IMG/VR virus record: IMGVR_UViG_3300042511_000879
Coordinates: 62,001 to 126,000 of that record
Strand: one strand, 5' to 3'
Length of the DNA stretch: 64,000 nt
Source: a virus
The position numbers and the translations under genes were made by a program. Shown one piece after another: positions 1-11,800 of this stretch. Numbering within the stretch: the first letter of the stretch is position 1; each line of letters begins with the position of its first letter. The notes under the pieces are model-generated. The model was not told the origin of the DNA and did no database searches. It worked only from the letters and a program-made list of their open reading frames with translations.

Positions 1-527
1 AGTTGAACATTTAAAGCAGCAGGAGGTCCGTCTGTATATAGAGGTGGTACATTACTAGAATGCGAATATATATTTCCAGCCCATCCTCCACCGTCATTAC
101 CGTGTGTTGGATATTTATGTCCATGCTCCGGCATTTCACCAGTAGTTAAAATATGTGTTTTTTCACCAAAAGTAACTGGTACGCCATTAGCATACATATT
201 CGGTTGAGCAATACTAGTACCATTATCGTCGGTAGCTGTAGTTCCCCAACCAACAGAAACTCTACCTGTTCGGTTTTTTGTTAAACCATTATATCCGTTA
301 CAAATCGCCCATCCTAATCTTTCATTAGTTCCTATTCCATTTGCATCGAAGTTATTCGAAATATATGCATCAGTGCAGTCAATTTCTTTTATGTCTCCGG
401 TTAGCCATTGGCTGTTTGCAAAAGCTAAAATAGCTTCTTCAGCATCTATATGCCTCTCTGCTGTTATATTACTTCCAGGAGCTAGCTTTTCGGAAATAAT
501 TTGTAATACTTCATTATATGTCGCCAT
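1..527 (-). CDS. Tail fibre / tail-collar-like protein (C-terminus cut by window edge)
   Basis: The reading frame opens with ATG at 525-527 (MATYNEVLQIISEKL) and runs off the left edge without a stop, so only about 175 N-terminal residues are visible. The segment around residues 70-85 (GWAICNG) and the later GEMPEHGHKYP segment resemble phage tail-collar domains, in which a W-x-x-C-N-G strand and an H-x-H metal or trimerisation site recur at fibre tips. The two genes upstream in the same orientation carry the same W-[VL]-C-N-G element, so three fibre-type proteins lie in a row. The A-rich leader (AATAAAAATAAAAATAAATT) fits its neighbours. Role in receptor binding is inferred. The truncated end cannot be judged. 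Confidence 0.6.
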   Translation of the reverse strand, partial: MATYNEVLQIISEKLAPGSNITAERHIDAEEAILAFANSQWLTGDIKEIDCTDAYISNNFDANGIGTNERLGWAICNGYNGLTKNRTGRVSVGWGTTATDDNGTSIAQPNMYANGVPVTFGEKTHILTTGEMPEHGHKYPTHGNDGGGWAGNIYSHSSNVPPLYTDGPPAALNVQ

Positions 528-545
528 AATTTATTTTTATTTTTA

Positions 546-1934
546 TTAACCTGCATTATAATCTGATAATGCATAGTCAGTTTGATTATAGTCTGTTGTT
601 ATAAGTTGTCCTTCGCCTAATTGTGACCAATATAAATTACTTACTCCTAAATAAACAATTTGAGGTAGTTTTTTAATTTTAAATTGTATACCTGAATTAT
701 TTGATGAGATTTGTGGATCATTTGAATCATTTGAAAGATCAATATCATACAAAGCGCTACTCTCTCCGGATTCATCTGCATCCACAAAAATAAGAGCTCC
801 TCCAATTAATTGAATTTCATCATTAGTTACACTTTTATATCCTTGACTATTAGGATCCGCAGACTGTGGATTATTAATAATTTGATATGAATATGAATTA
901 AGATCAGGAACTTGCCATTTGTAAAAATCAGGATTATTAGGATCAGTAATAACACCATCTGTCCACCTTTGTCCATTACAAACATACCAACCTAGATAAT
1001 CTCCAATTCCAGCTCCCATTTTTATTTTTATAGGATTATTTAGATCTGAATTTGTATCGATGATTTGACTATAAACAAATCTAGACGGGTCACTAAATAT
1101 TGAAGGTAATATAGAAATAATAGTACCTATTTTAACACTACCTCCTAATTCTTCTGTCGTTTTAAAAGTTACATTACCAGCACTGTTAATTGCAGTTACT
1201 ATTTTATTTACATCTGCGCCTTGATTCCCAATACGTAATGCTGCATTAAAAGTAACCTGTTTTTCAAAAAAAGTATTTCCTAGAGTTGATCCACCAGATG
1301 TTGAAATATTAAATAAATCAACTGCAGTATTTCCAGTACTTTTAATAATATGAGATTTTGCTTTTAAATTTAACTGTGAATTTTGATTATCAATAAAACC
1401 TAGATATAATTTAGATAATCCATCAGAATTATCCATGGTAATATCAAACGCATTACCAAAAACACCTGAACTTTTAAATCTTAAATTAGAAGCAACATTG
1501 CTACTACGTCTATTAACAACCCATTGATATTTTGGTAAACCATTGGGTTGCTGCTGTGCTTCATATCCAGTATCTTCATCTGTGTAGCCGGCAGCAATAA
1601 CAGAAGCATATAATGGAGCAGGATCGATATTGTCAATAGGATGCTTTGAAAACATAGTTGCCATTACATTTCCACCATCTATTAAATTCTGAGAAACGAC
1701 TACCCAATATGAATCAGAACCTCCTACGTCCGGTCCTTTGGTTCCTTGACTTCCTCTACCACCCTGAACTCCTAATGCTCCTTTAAATCCTTGAGCACCA
1801 TCATTTCCATTTGATCCTATATAACCTTTAGGACCTCCACCATTTGCAATAAGCTGATCAAAATTATAGTTAATTTTGTCCAGCTTAATATTATCAGTAT
1901 CGAGTACTCTTATCTGTTTAAGGTTAATTGTCAT
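546..1934 (-). CDS. Collagen-like tail fibre protein with collar-type C-terminal region
   Basis: A 462-residue protein. Residues about 5-30 contain D-K-I-N-Y-N-F-D-Q-L, a helix-like start shared with the next fibre gene. A run of Gly-X-Y triplets follows (about residues 33-68), typical of phage fibres that trimerise as collagen-like triple helices. The middle is beta-rich and unrecognised. Near residue 315, G-W-Y-V-C-N-G-Q-R-W matches a tail-collar strand. It is 28 bp downstream of its 770-residue paralogue and upstream of another collar-type gene. A distal tail fibre or adhesin is the best reading. The structural role is fairly secure, the position on the virion is not. Confidence 0.65.
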   Translation of the reverse strand: MTINLKQIRVLDTDNIKLDKINYNFDQLIANGGGPKGYIGSNGNDGAQGFKGALGVQGGRGSQGTKGPDVGGSDSYWVVVSQNLIDGGNVMATMFSKHPIDNIDPAPLYASVIAAGYTDEDTGYEAQQQPNGLPKYQWVVNRRSSNVASNLRFKSSGVFGNAFDITMDNSDGLSKLYLGFIDNQNSQLNLKAKSHIIKSTGNTAVDLFNISTSGGSTLGNTFFEKQVTFNAALRIGNQGADVNKIVTAINSAGNVTFKTTEELGGSVKIGTIISILPSIFSDPSRFVYSQIIDTNSDLNNPIKIKMGAGIGDYLGWYVCNGQRWTDGVITDPNNPDFYKWQVPDLNSYSYQIINNPQSADPNSQGYKSVTNDEIQLIGGALIFVDADESGESSALYDIDLSNDSNDPQISSNNSGIQFKIKKLPQIVYLGVSNLYWSQLGEGQLITTDYNQTDYALSDYNAG

Positions 1935-1962
1935 TTAGATTTATATATTATTTTAATTATAA

Positions 1963-4275
1963 CTAACATTCCAATACGTCTATTATTTGACCAGTTGCCG
2001 ACGCTCCTCCTACGTTTAATTTTCCATAATCAACAGGAGATTCACCAAAAAGAGGACCATTCAAATATACTTTAGTATATTTACCAATTGTATTTGGTCT
2101 GTTTTGGTCTTTTATATTAATTAACGGAGGTGTAGCAGTTAATTCTCCAGTAATTAGTGAATATTCACCTTCATCCCATCCAACTGTAACATATAACGCA
2201 GATCCATAAGCCATAACATGTTCAGCTAGCGTTGTTCCAGATGGAGGAGGTGTTAACTCAGTATTTGCAGCAACATATGTTATGTGAATCATCTGCGTTG
2301 CATCACAAACAGATGCCGGTTCTGGCACTAATGGAGTAGGAGTAAGTTGGATTGCGCTATTATAACCCGGGTCATATAGATTGCCATTGCTTGGTTGGTA
2401 TATTTCTACTCTACAAACATAATCTCTAGTAAATGAAAAACCAACAAATATACTTCCATTCCAATATCTTCTAACTCCGGATGTACCTTCACGGTACCAT
2501 CCTTTAGGTGCATTAGTTCCGACAGGATACTCCGGTTGATCGTCAGACCATTTTAAAGTAGTCGCATTAATAAACAATGGTGCATTATACTGAAGATATA
2601 AATCACCAACAAAATTGCTAGGTCCATTTAATTCTTCAACAAGTAGGCTAGTTATCAAATTATTAGTTGTTCCTCCGCCACTACATGTAGCTCCTCTTTG
2701 AGTAAAATCAGTTCCATTCCAAAATATTGGATATCCATCAATATTTTTATACCATCCGGATGACACATAATCTGTTGTTCCATTATTAAACAATTTATAT
2801 GTTGAAGGAATTGTAAACGTATTCCAATCTGTGTTTCCAGTCCAACTATAATACATATCAACTGGAAGAGAGCACGACATAAGAGCTCCAATAGTTCCTG
2901 GTTTCATTATTGGTTCTGTTAGCGTAATTGCATTTGTAGTAATAGGAGGCACATAAACTCCAGTATTCGACCATTTTAAATCATGATTTTCTAAGTAAAC
3001 TATATGAATCATTCTACTAGTTTCGTAGAGTCCAGAAGTACCCATAGTAATAGAACTAATTCCAGGAGATGTATTATTATTTAGAAATTCATTAGTATAT
3101 CCTACGGTATATATTCCAGCTGCACTTGGTACTGCTGAAATTCGCATATCATATCCTCCAATTAATATTGGAGCATCTTCTAGAATTGTAATTGGATTTT
3201 GAGCATCACCATTAGCACCTATAGTATAACTAAAGTTATTTAGATTTGGAGTTAAAAATTGATTAAAACCGCCAACTGTTTCCCATGTCTCTCCATTGCA
3301 AAGATACCATCCTTCATAATCAGTACCTGCCTTTCCTCTTCCATAAATATTATTTAATGGAGAACCGGCAGTTACGTTTATCGAATCATTTAACCAAAAG
3401 TGATCAGTGATAAATTCATTTGCTCTAATTGAAACTATAGAACCTATTGGAAATGTTCCAAAAACGTCTTTAACGCTTTTCCATTCAACATCACCATTAG
3501 TATTTGTCGATACAAGAACCCTATCTTCAGCAGCACCTGGTGTAAATCTAAATACATCTTGAGATGTTACTATTGTTCCAGCTGCACTGCCTAAATTAAA
3601 TGGCCCACCAATCCCACCATTATTGATAGTAATTTGGGAGTCAGTAATAACGATTGAATTATTTAATAAAGAATTAGTAATGCTACCTGTTTTGAGCACT
3701 ATAGTCTGTGCAACATATATAATCTTAAAATTTGAATCTGTTAAATCCGGAGTAATCTCAAAATTTGGATTACTACTATTAGATCCAAACTTAAAATTAT
3801 AACCATTAAAACCTCCGTTATCTTCGACTCTTAGATTAACCCAAGAACTATCTTTAGTTTTTATAACTTGAATCGGCGTGTCAATTGGATTAACTCCATC
3901 ATTATATTCGCTATCATTACCTAGAAATCCAATTCTTAAAGCAACTGGCGCTGATTGAATATCAGTAGCAGGGTTTTTTCTAGGAAATAAATATCCCGGT
4001 AAACCATTACCTTCTGGAAAATAATCCCAATCATTTAAACTCTCTGCTCCTTGAGGACCTTGGTAACCTTGAAGACCCTTATATCCAGTGTCTCCTTGAG
4101 CTCCCATATTTCCATCTCCACCATCTGCTCCGATAGTACCCTGAGGCCCTGGCATTCCTCCATTTGAAAGCTGATCAAAATTATAATTAATCTTATCGAT
4201 TTTATCTTTAGACCACCAGACTCCACTATTTGGATTAAGATCGGTTACAAAAAGTTCTTTTATATTAATAGCCAT
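1963..4275 (-). CDS. Collagen-like tail fibre protein, long paralogue
   Basis: A 770-residue protein. It shares its plan with the neighbouring 462-residue fibre: N-terminal K-I-N-Y-N-F-D-Q-L, a Gly-X-Y stretch (about residues 38-76, ending GPQGAES), a beta-rich middle, and a collar-like strand G-W-Y-L-C-N-G-E-T-W near residue 324. The last 300 residues are extra and contain repeated W-Y-[KR]-x-G-[ST] and Y-W-N-G elements that suggest tandem beta modules, possibly carbohydrate-binding. The start is 3 bp after the stop of the giant upstream virion gene, so the two are probably co-translated. Duplication followed by diversification of a host-recognition fibre is the likely history. The exact receptor role is inferred. 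Confidence 0.65.
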   Translation of the reverse strand: MAINIKELFVTDLNPNSGVWWSKDKIDKINYNFDQLSNGGMPGPQGTIGADGGDGNMGAQGDTGYKGLQGYQGPQGAESLNDWDYFPEGNGLPGYLFPRKNPATDIQSAPVALRIGFLGNDSEYNDGVNPIDTPIQVIKTKDSSWVNLRVEDNGGFNGYNFKFGSNSSNPNFEITPDLTDSNFKIIYVAQTIVLKTGSITNSLLNNSIVITDSQITINNGGIGGPFNLGSAAGTIVTSQDVFRFTPGAAEDRVLVSTNTNGDVEWKSVKDVFGTFPIGSIVSIRANEFITDHFWLNDSINVTAGSPLNNIYGRGKAGTDYEGWYLCNGETWETVGGFNQFLTPNLNNFSYTIGANGDAQNPITILEDAPILIGGYDMRISAVPSAAGIYTVGYTNEFLNNNTSPGISSITMGTSGLYETSRMIHIVYLENHDLKWSNTGVYVPPITTNAITLTEPIMKPGTIGALMSCSLPVDMYYSWTGNTDWNTFTIPSTYKLFNNGTTDYVSSGWYKNIDGYPIFWNGTDFTQRGATCSGGGTTNNLITSLLVEELNGPSNFVGDLYLQYNAPLFINATTLKWSDDQPEYPVGTNAPKGWYREGTSGVRRYWNGSIFVGFSFTRDYVCRVEIYQPSNGNLYDPGYNSAIQLTPTPLVPEPASVCDATQMIHITYVAANTELTPPPSGTTLAEHVMAYGSALYVTVGWDEGEYSLITGELTATPPLINIKDQNRPNTIGKYTKVYLNGPLFGESPVDYGKLNVGGASATGQIIDVLEC

Positions 4276-4278
4276 TAA

Positions 4279-7200
4279 TTATGCTTGTATTTTAACATGT
4301 ATTTTAAAGTTATATGAATATCCATATTTTTTATTATATATTAGTCTAAAACTTAAACCGTCATTTTGATAACTTTGAATATTGAAATTAGTTAACTCTA
4401 CATAATTATCAGCAGTTAATTGTGATGTTTGAGTAACCGACACGAAACTCGTTTCTAATCCCTTACCTTCAATTCCATAAATTTTAATTGAATCAATAAT
4501 AAAACGAGGGGATATATTTGATTTTGAATAGATTTGCAAATCATCTTTTATCGAAGATTTATCTCCATATGAATTTGCAGCTTTAACGTATCTTCCGAAA
4601 TATCTTTCAATTCCATCTTCAGTTAATTCATTTAATATTGCAGTTGATAAATAAAAATCTGCAATTACTTGAGATTCATCTTCAATCCAATGTATGGATG
4701 CTGTATTAGATTGTACAAACCTAATTTTATCTAAAACTTCAATTGAAAGCTCTTGAACATTATCAAATTTAGTTATATCATAAGTATCTCTGACCTTCAT
4801 GATTGTTGATGCCATGAATGTTTTCTTTTCTACAGGACTTAATGTTCCATTTGTTGTTTCAGATTCTCCACCACTAAGGGCTCTTGTGAAATAATCTTTA
4901 GAATACTTAGATTTAAAAACATTAATCTCTTTTTTATCAATTGCAATCTCTCCAATCATCGGATATAATGGTAATTTATCAGTTGTTTGAGAAAGTTTTA
5001 ATATATTTTTCGAGTCTTGCTCATTAACTTTATGATAAAAATAGTTACTAATAAAACCATAGTTGTTTGTATTTTCTTTAAAAGAATCAAAAGAGATTCC
5101 TTTACCATTTAACTTGTTGTACGCAATTAAAACAGATTCTTTTAACGCAGTTGTTGGAACTAATGGATCCTCTTCTATTTTAAGTACTTTTTTATCTGAA
5201 TTAATATCTGAAAAAGTTATAATATCATTAAAAATAGGATTATAATCTCCATTCATTCTTCTCAAAATAGATACATATCCTCCATCTTTTCTATCTTCTA
5301 CGATATTACCAATTTGATTTGAAGATAGTCTAAACGCTTTTGGTCTTTCTGGATCTGAAGTTGGTTGTATAATAGAAGGTTTAACAACATCGACACCTGA
5401 TTCTACCGAAAGAACAAAATCATTTTTTGATAGAGTTCCATCTTCAGCAATTGTAACATAGTTTACTTGTCCAAATGAATTAAATCTTTTAGAATATTTA
5501 TAAGCACTAATTGAATCTAATAAATTTGCAAACTCATTTTTACCTCCTTGTGAATAATCAAAAGGTCCAGTTTCAGCTACCAAAGACATAAATTGTGGAT
5601 CTAATCGACCCTCTAGAGGATATGGAGCAATAGGCGGATCATTAGGATTTATTGGTTGCGTCGGATTCGGTACAAATTTATACGGGTGTCCACTTACTAA
5701 TATTGAAGTGTCATCAATAACATCGATAACTTTTACTGCGTATGTATCTCCTGTCACTGTGAAATATATCCATGAATATTCGCCAATAGAATTTCTCTTA
5801 ACAAACTCAGTAAACTTCGCAGTGCCATTATTTATTGATATAATCGATGCCTTAATAATAAAAGGAGTATCAGGGTCTGAATCTGGCTCTGGAGTTGATC
5901 CAATAAAATCAATACGAAATGGAATTCTAGTATCTATAATATCACCGCCTAATGTTAAATCGTTTATAGTGTATAGCAAGTATCTATTAATATCTTCTTC
6001 TGTTATGTCATTTTCAATAATCTTTAATTCTATGTTAACACAAATAAATTTAAACTTGTCATTTTTAACACAATTAAAAACAATTGAATTTGATGGAATA
6101 GTATCATCGCTACTGTATGACAGATATGCTCCAAACTTATAATCACTTATGTCAATTCCTTTCAAGAACTCAGTTGGAATTTCATTTGTAATTTCTTTTC
6201 TTTTTTGGAAAACATATCTAAGACCTCTAAAAACTGCCGATGAATTTTTTTCAAAATTACCTATATCAAATTTAGACCATAATCTTTTTGATTTATTATC
6301 AAACCACGACTGTGCAGAGTTGCTTGTATCAAAATAACCAGTCCAATTAAAATGTTTATCAAAATAATTAAACGTAGTACTTTTTAATTTATCAATGGTT
6401 AATCCTCCATCACCTGCAAAATCTAAATAATTATTTAAGTCTTTTCTAGAGCCTAAAATGCTAGTTGGAATTCTATTTAAGTGAAAATGTTCCATATTCA
6501 AGGATTCAATATTTCTTTTTGAATCCAATTCTATATTTGGCGATAAATTATCATCTCCAAACGCCTCGTTTACATTTAAAACATAAGGTAAATTTCTACC
6601 ATTTGATGAATTCTTAAGTTCATATTTACAAATAGTCGGAACAACTCTACTTAAAAGAGCAGTTTCCTTAAGACTATTTTCTTTAAGACGGTCATATTCA
6701 TTTAAGAGTTGAGTTTTTGCGACTGTTTCTGAAGTTTCCGCGGATAAAATATCTCTAAGACCTGAATAGAATAATGATGCAGTAGTTGTTGAAGACTCAT
6801 CAAAATCATAAACCAAATCTCCTAGGTCTGAGTTTCTTGTTGAGTAAAAATCAAAATCAAAATCTTTAAAATCATATGCAGCAAATTTACCATGAACCGT
6901 TTTATATTCATCATAAACCTCATATACTCTATCATTTGAAAGTTTTGTAGCTCTATCTAAAATAACTCTATAGTAATTTGTATCAAATGGGTCTTGGTTA
7001 ATCTCTATAATTCTAACAAATTTATCAGAATCTTTTTGTTTTAAGTATTCTCCAACTTGAACATTTCCAATTTCTGAAGATTTAACAAGAACTGATTGTC
7101 CTTCAGATGATCCAGCAATAGTTGTCCATATATTCCAAACATTTGGAATATTAGCGTTTAGTCCAATATCATCAAATTCACCATTATCAACATTAATAAA

Positions 7201-8781
7201 ATCAACTAAATTAGTATTGTATACTCCGAATGCGGTTTGTTTTCTTTTATTTCCAGCAACTATCTCTTCAATAATTATCGAAGTGCCAATAACTTTTGTT
7301 TTATAAGTTATAATTTCTCCATTGTTAATTGCAGAAGCTAAAGCAATTGCTATTTGTTGTAGACTTCCATCGCTTGAGAATCTATTTCCTACAGCTCTAG
7401 CGACTGGTAAGGTTGGATCTGCAATAACAATATAGTCTCCTAAATTGTATTGTGAAATTTGAATTTCAGTTTTATCTCCAATAAAAATTCTATCATTAGC
7501 ACTTGGAATATCTTTTATTGTAATCTTAATAAATCCTTTATAACTTGGCTCTTTAAGATCTGCCGTTATTTTCTTACCATTTTTTGCATATCCAATAAAA
7601 GATTTTTCATTACTATCATTTTGAGATATTAAAAATTTATAAGACCAAACTTCTGGTATAGATAGTCCAGGATTTCCAGCATTTATTAATTTACTTGATG
7701 CATTTTTGATATTATAAAAAGTACCTGATTTATCTTTAACATATTGTAAGGTTGGAATTTGAAATTGGTCACTTCCAGGAAACATATCAATATCAACCAA
7801 AGGAATTGGAGCTTGAGATATATCATAAAAAGTTTTATAACTATTGTATTCGGCATTTAATTGACTATTCGTAAGTCCAATAGAACCAAAACTACCTTCA
7901 TCAATATCATCGGCATAAATACCAAAGTATCTATAGATTTTATAGTTTTCTGCAGTATAATCATCGAACAAAAATTCTAAATTAATTATATTAGCAGAAA
8001 CAATACCATTCCTTTCAAATCCATTAGTTATGGTTTGATTGCTAAAAATCTCAGGATAATCAACTTGAACATAATCTCTGTCTAATTGTTCTGTTTTAAC
8101 TGTAAATCCACCGTTAACGATATCAATACCATTAAATGTTGATTGAGAACCTTCTTTAAAGTTTATAGTAAGCGCTGAGTTTGGAAATCTTTTATCGTTA
8201 ACATGAGTATTTAAGTACTCTCCAATTTTTGAAGATTTACCCAAATCAAACGTTTTAATTATTGTAGCATTTTTAAGAAGTTCTAAAATCCTAGAATTTT
8301 GTCCAGTAGTATTTTCAGTATAATCTGTGTTATAATCAACATCTTCAATTCTATAAATTACAAATTTAGAAGGTACTTGTTTTTCAAGCCAAATTGGAGC
8401 AAATATTTTATATTGCTCATCATATAATTTAGTAATATTTTGGATTGCGCCATATTGATACTGATCTTCATATTGAAATTCATAATCAGAAAATAGAGCA
8501 ATATCAGAAGATGCTCTAAGAGTTTCGTATCTTTGCGTTAGCGGAAGCTGTTTATAAAAATTAGCAATATCGATAGAATATATCCCGGAAGATTTAATCT
8601 CATATTTTTGAAATTCAATTTTAGAAAGTTCTTTGTTTGCTCTAAAAGAACTTAAAAACAAGTCGCCATTTGAGTTAACAAGCAACTTTGAATTACTCGT
8701 TAACTTTGGATTTGTTCTTAATAAAGCAAAAGATTTATTATCTATTGAATTGTTTACAGCATCAGTATTAATTATAGCCAT
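4279..8781 (-). CDS. Very large virion/baseplate-associated protein, unrecognised
   Basis: A 1500-residue acidic, Asn/Ser/Asp-rich protein without a family I can name, one of three consecutive giant proteins between the baseplate wedge genes and the fibres. No signal peptide, membrane segment or enzyme motif is evident. Many short strand-forming blocks (for example F-K-I-H-V-K-I at the C-terminus) suggest a beta-rich structural protein. The leader reads AAAAAGAGGTGTCCTAG before ATG and contains one of the few purine-rich Shine-Dalgarno-like stretches in the window. By position it could connect baseplate and fibres or form a baseplate-rim plate. Function is inferred from neighbourhood only. 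Confidence 0.5.
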   Translation of the reverse strand: MAIINTDAVNNSIDNKSFALLRTNPKLTSNSKLLVNSNGDLFLSSFRANKELSKIEFQKYEIKSSGIYSIDIANFYKQLPLTQRYETLRASSDIALFSDYEFQYEDQYQYGAIQNITKLYDEQYKIFAPIWLEKQVPSKFVIYRIEDVDYNTDYTENTTGQNSRILELLKNATIIKTFDLGKSSKIGEYLNTHVNDKRFPNSALTINFKEGSQSTFNGIDIVNGGFTVKTEQLDRDYVQVDYPEIFSNQTITNGFERNGIVSANIINLEFLFDDYTAENYKIYRYFGIYADDIDEGSFGSIGLTNSQLNAEYNSYKTFYDISQAPIPLVDIDMFPGSDQFQIPTLQYVKDKSGTFYNIKNASSKLINAGNPGLSIPEVWSYKFLISQNDSNEKSFIGYAKNGKKITADLKEPSYKGFIKITIKDIPSANDRIFIGDKTEIQISQYNLGDYIVIADPTLPVARAVGNRFSSDGSLQQIAIALASAINNGEIITYKTKVIGTSIIIEEIVAGNKRKQTAFGVYNTNLVDFINVDNGEFDDIGLNANIPNVWNIWTTIAGSSEGQSVLVKSSEIGNVQVGEYLKQKDSDKFVRIIEINQDPFDTNYYRVILDRATKLSNDRVYEVYDEYKTVHGKFAAYDFKDFDFDFYSTRNSDLGDLVYDFDESSTTTASLFYSGLRDILSAETSETVAKTQLLNEYDRLKENSLKETALLSRVVPTICKYELKNSSNGRNLPYVLNVNEAFGDDNLSPNIELDSKRNIESLNMEHFHLNRIPTSILGSRKDLNNYLDFAGDGGLTIDKLKSTTFNYFDKHFNWTGYFDTSNSAQSWFDNKSKRLWSKFDIGNFEKNSSAVFRGLRYVFQKRKEITNEIPTEFLKGIDISDYKFGAYLSYSSDDTIPSNSIVFNCVKNDKFKFICVNIELKIIENDITEEDINRYLLYTINDLTLGGDIIDTRIPFRIDFIGSTPEPDSDPDTPFIIKASIISINNGTAKFTEFVKRNSIGEYSWIYFTVTGDTYAVKVIDVIDDTSILVSGHPYKFVPNPTQPINPNDPPIAPYPLEGRLDPQFMSLVAETGPFDYSQGGKNEFANLLDSISAYKYSKRFNSFGQVNYVTIAEDGTLSKNDFVLSVESGVDVVKPSIIQPTSDPERPKAFRLSSNQIGNIVEDRKDGGYVSILRRMNGDYNPIFNDIITFSDINSDKKVLKIEEDPLVPTTALKESVLIAYNKLNGKGISFDSFKENTNNYGFISNYFYHKVNEQDSKNILKLSQTTDKLPLYPMIGEIAIDKKEINVFKSKYSKDYFTRALSGGESETTNGTLSPVEKKTFMASTIMKVRDTYDITKFDNVQELSIEVLDKIRFVQSNTASIHWIEDESQVIADFYLSTAILNELTEDGIERYFGRYVKAANSYGDKSSIKDDLQIYSKSNISPRFIIDSIKIYGIEGKGLETSFVSVTQTSQLTADNYVELTNFNIQSYQNDGLSFRLIYNKKYGYSYNFKIHVKIQA

Positions 8782-8860
8782 CTAGGACACCTCTTTTTAT
8801 TTATATTATATATCCCAGATTATGGAACAATATAAAGAGTATATGCCTTAGTAGAACTAA

Positions 8861-11800
8861 TTAATAATTATTAATATCTGGAAAGGAAAGATTTAAGAAG
8901 TCATCAGATAAATATCTACGTCTTCCTCTTCCCGGTTGATAATTATTTTGATATTTAGTTAACATAGTACTTGTTACATTGTTAATATTTCTACCTTCAG
9001 CCGCATATTTAGATGTTACTTCAATATCAAATTTAAAATCATTACTTCCAAAATCAATTATATCAATACCTATTTTTTTAGCATAACTTAAGTTTGTAAA
9101 AGTATTATCTAAAACTCCACCAACTCTACCAGTTCCAGTAGCCTTAGGTCCATAATAATCAGTCATACGGTACTGATAAACCAAATCAACTGACACAGCA
9201 TTTGCACTTCCACCTGGAATTAGCTTTTTACCACTTTTATTAGAAGCATCTACCACTAACGAATTAGTGTTTAGTGGAGAAATATAAAGGAATGAACCGC
9301 ATGATCGACCGCCTAATAAGTATTGGTCTTCTGGAGAGAATCCTGCTTTACCAGTTTGTCGTAGACCTGCAATATTGGTATTACTTATAGTATCAATTAT
9401 TCTAAGAGGTGTTTGTTTTTTACCATTTAGATCTGTTGCTCTTAGAGAAGCTGTTTTTGGCATTCCAACCGTTCCATTACTTGCAATATTTCCTAAAGAT
9501 GGAGAATTTGTACCACTCTGTAAAAGAGGGTGATCGACATGCAAATAAATACCATTTGTATATTGTAAATATGACATCGTGGTTGGAACTCCAATTGCAA
9601 TTTTTTCAGGAATTCCTGTTGATGCTGCATAGCTTCCAGACCAAACAAAATCATTTGGACTAGAAGATAATGGAGCAAATGGAGTTCCATTTATACCATT
9701 AAAGTTTTTAAATCCATTAGTTCCAGATGGAGGAACTGTAGGAAATGTATATGAAATTCCATATTCATATAAATCATATGCACTATTAGTACCTGAATCT
9801 ATTGCAGTATTAATATTACCGTCAACTCCTTCAGTGATTACATACAAATTATCATCATTTGCGATATTTCTAAATCTAGAGTAAATAAATTGCCCTTTTA
9901 ACTGAGAAGACTGATCAGGACCACTATTAAGATAGTCTTTGGTAAGATCAGTGATATTTTGATACATTACCGGAACTAAATCATATCGACCTTCTACTGT
10001 ATAATACGAGTTACTACCATATATTGGATCGATTGATGCAATTCCAGTTCCAAGTCCAAATTTTGTATTACTCGAAGAAACTGGAGCGGGAAGAGTAGTG
10101 TCTCCTACAATTCTAGATATTAACTCAAGATCAGTTGCTTTAGTATTTGATAATTCAATTTTAAAGTTTTTAGTAACAATTGCTCCTTTTCCATTAACCG
10201 CTGGAATTTCTTGGCTATAATAACCTGCAAACAACTGTACTGTTGAGTTATTTGTTACTGGTGTAACGTTTCCGTTTTCATCAATAATTCTTACAAGTAA
10301 TTCTCCAGTTGTTTTCTCAATAACCGCTCTTAAGCTCAGAACCTCATTTTGAAGAGCTAATAACTTTTCATAAACAGTAATCGGTGCTTGGGTGTCTGTT
10401 ATAAATCCAGAAGCTATTGTATTTGCACTATGGGCAAATGTTTGGCTGCCGACTGTAAAAGATTCTCCAACATGTTTGTATACACCTGCAGATTCTAAGT
10501 CTTGCTGAATTTGTACTTTTAATAAGTCAAGCTCATTAGCTTTAATAACATTTCCTAAATTGTCAGTATTAATTTCACCTTGTGGAAATTCTATTTTTTG
10601 AATTTCCGACCAGTCAGATTCTAAAGGATTCGCAGGGAATCCAGCTTCTGAAATTGATTTAATCATAAACTCAACGACTTCTCCAGGGTTAATTGAGATA
10701 TCGAAAGAGTTAAAGTTTACTGCATTAGCATCCTCTTCGCTCTCTAGAATCCAACCATATTTTCCATTAGCATCCATTGCTCTCTTTCTAACAGGTCCAC
10801 TAACTTCTACCCAATTTGAAAAAGCAGCTGTTTTTTCAGTTTGATTTGTAGCATCTACAAATTTTATTTGATCGATTGTTGAAGTTTTTCCTGAAGTAGA
10901 AACATATCTGTATCTAATTTTAAATTGTACAACTTCTTGCGATACTTGGTTTCCAATTGTTTTTGGTTCTGGTACCGCCCAAAATCCTCTAACTTTATAC
11001 TTTGGAGATGCTGTTTGTAAATCTGCAGATTCTGCTGAAGATTTAATTTCACTAACAGTTGATGAAAAAAGTTTTGATTCAGATTCTCTTTGAGAAATTA
11101 ATGAACTTAATTCATTTTTATGAGTATCACTTTCTGCTTGAGAAGCAAATTTCTTAGTATTAATTAAAGATTTTTTCTGTTTGATAGATTCATCAAGTTG
11201 TTTTAATGATTGCTCTGTAGATGATTTATCAGACTTTAATTGTTTAATTTTATCGGTTGTAGTATTGTCAGTTAAGTGTTTATTAATTTGAACAACTTTA
11301 AAGTTTTCAACATTAATAACAGGGGGTGTTGGAGTAATTCCAGACGCTGCAGGTGGAATATAATCTACCTTTAGCGATTTAAGGAATTGTCCAAAATCCG
11401 CAACTTCATTTTTATAATATTCAGCCAAGGTCATTTTATTACCGGCTTCATCATTCATTTCTAAACTATTAGAATAGAATCCAACTCCTGGTGAGAAATT
11501 CTCAGCAGGTATTTTTGAAATAGGATCGATTGGTTTAACAAAGATAACTTGTCTTTCATTAAATGCGACATTGATTTCGATATTCAAATCAGTATCAACT
11601 GCTTTATAAATTCCAAGCGAGTTAACTCCAAGCTTAATAGATTCAGAACCTTCGAGTAATAGTAACTCAACTTGTGTTGTTGAAGTATCTATAGAAAGAA
11701 TTTGGTATCTTGTTCTATAATTACCAGAGTTAACAATAAGAGAATCTCCAGTCTTTAGCGTTTCAGTATCTTTAAGGGTTTTAGTTGAATCAGTAAACGT

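Noticed and set aside
8798-8805. TATAAATA on the minus strand upstream of the 1500-residue gene, like a T4 late promoter
   Set aside because: It is only 17 bp before the ATG, which would leave almost no leader. AT-rich DNA makes such octamers frequent, and I found no consistent copies before other late genes.
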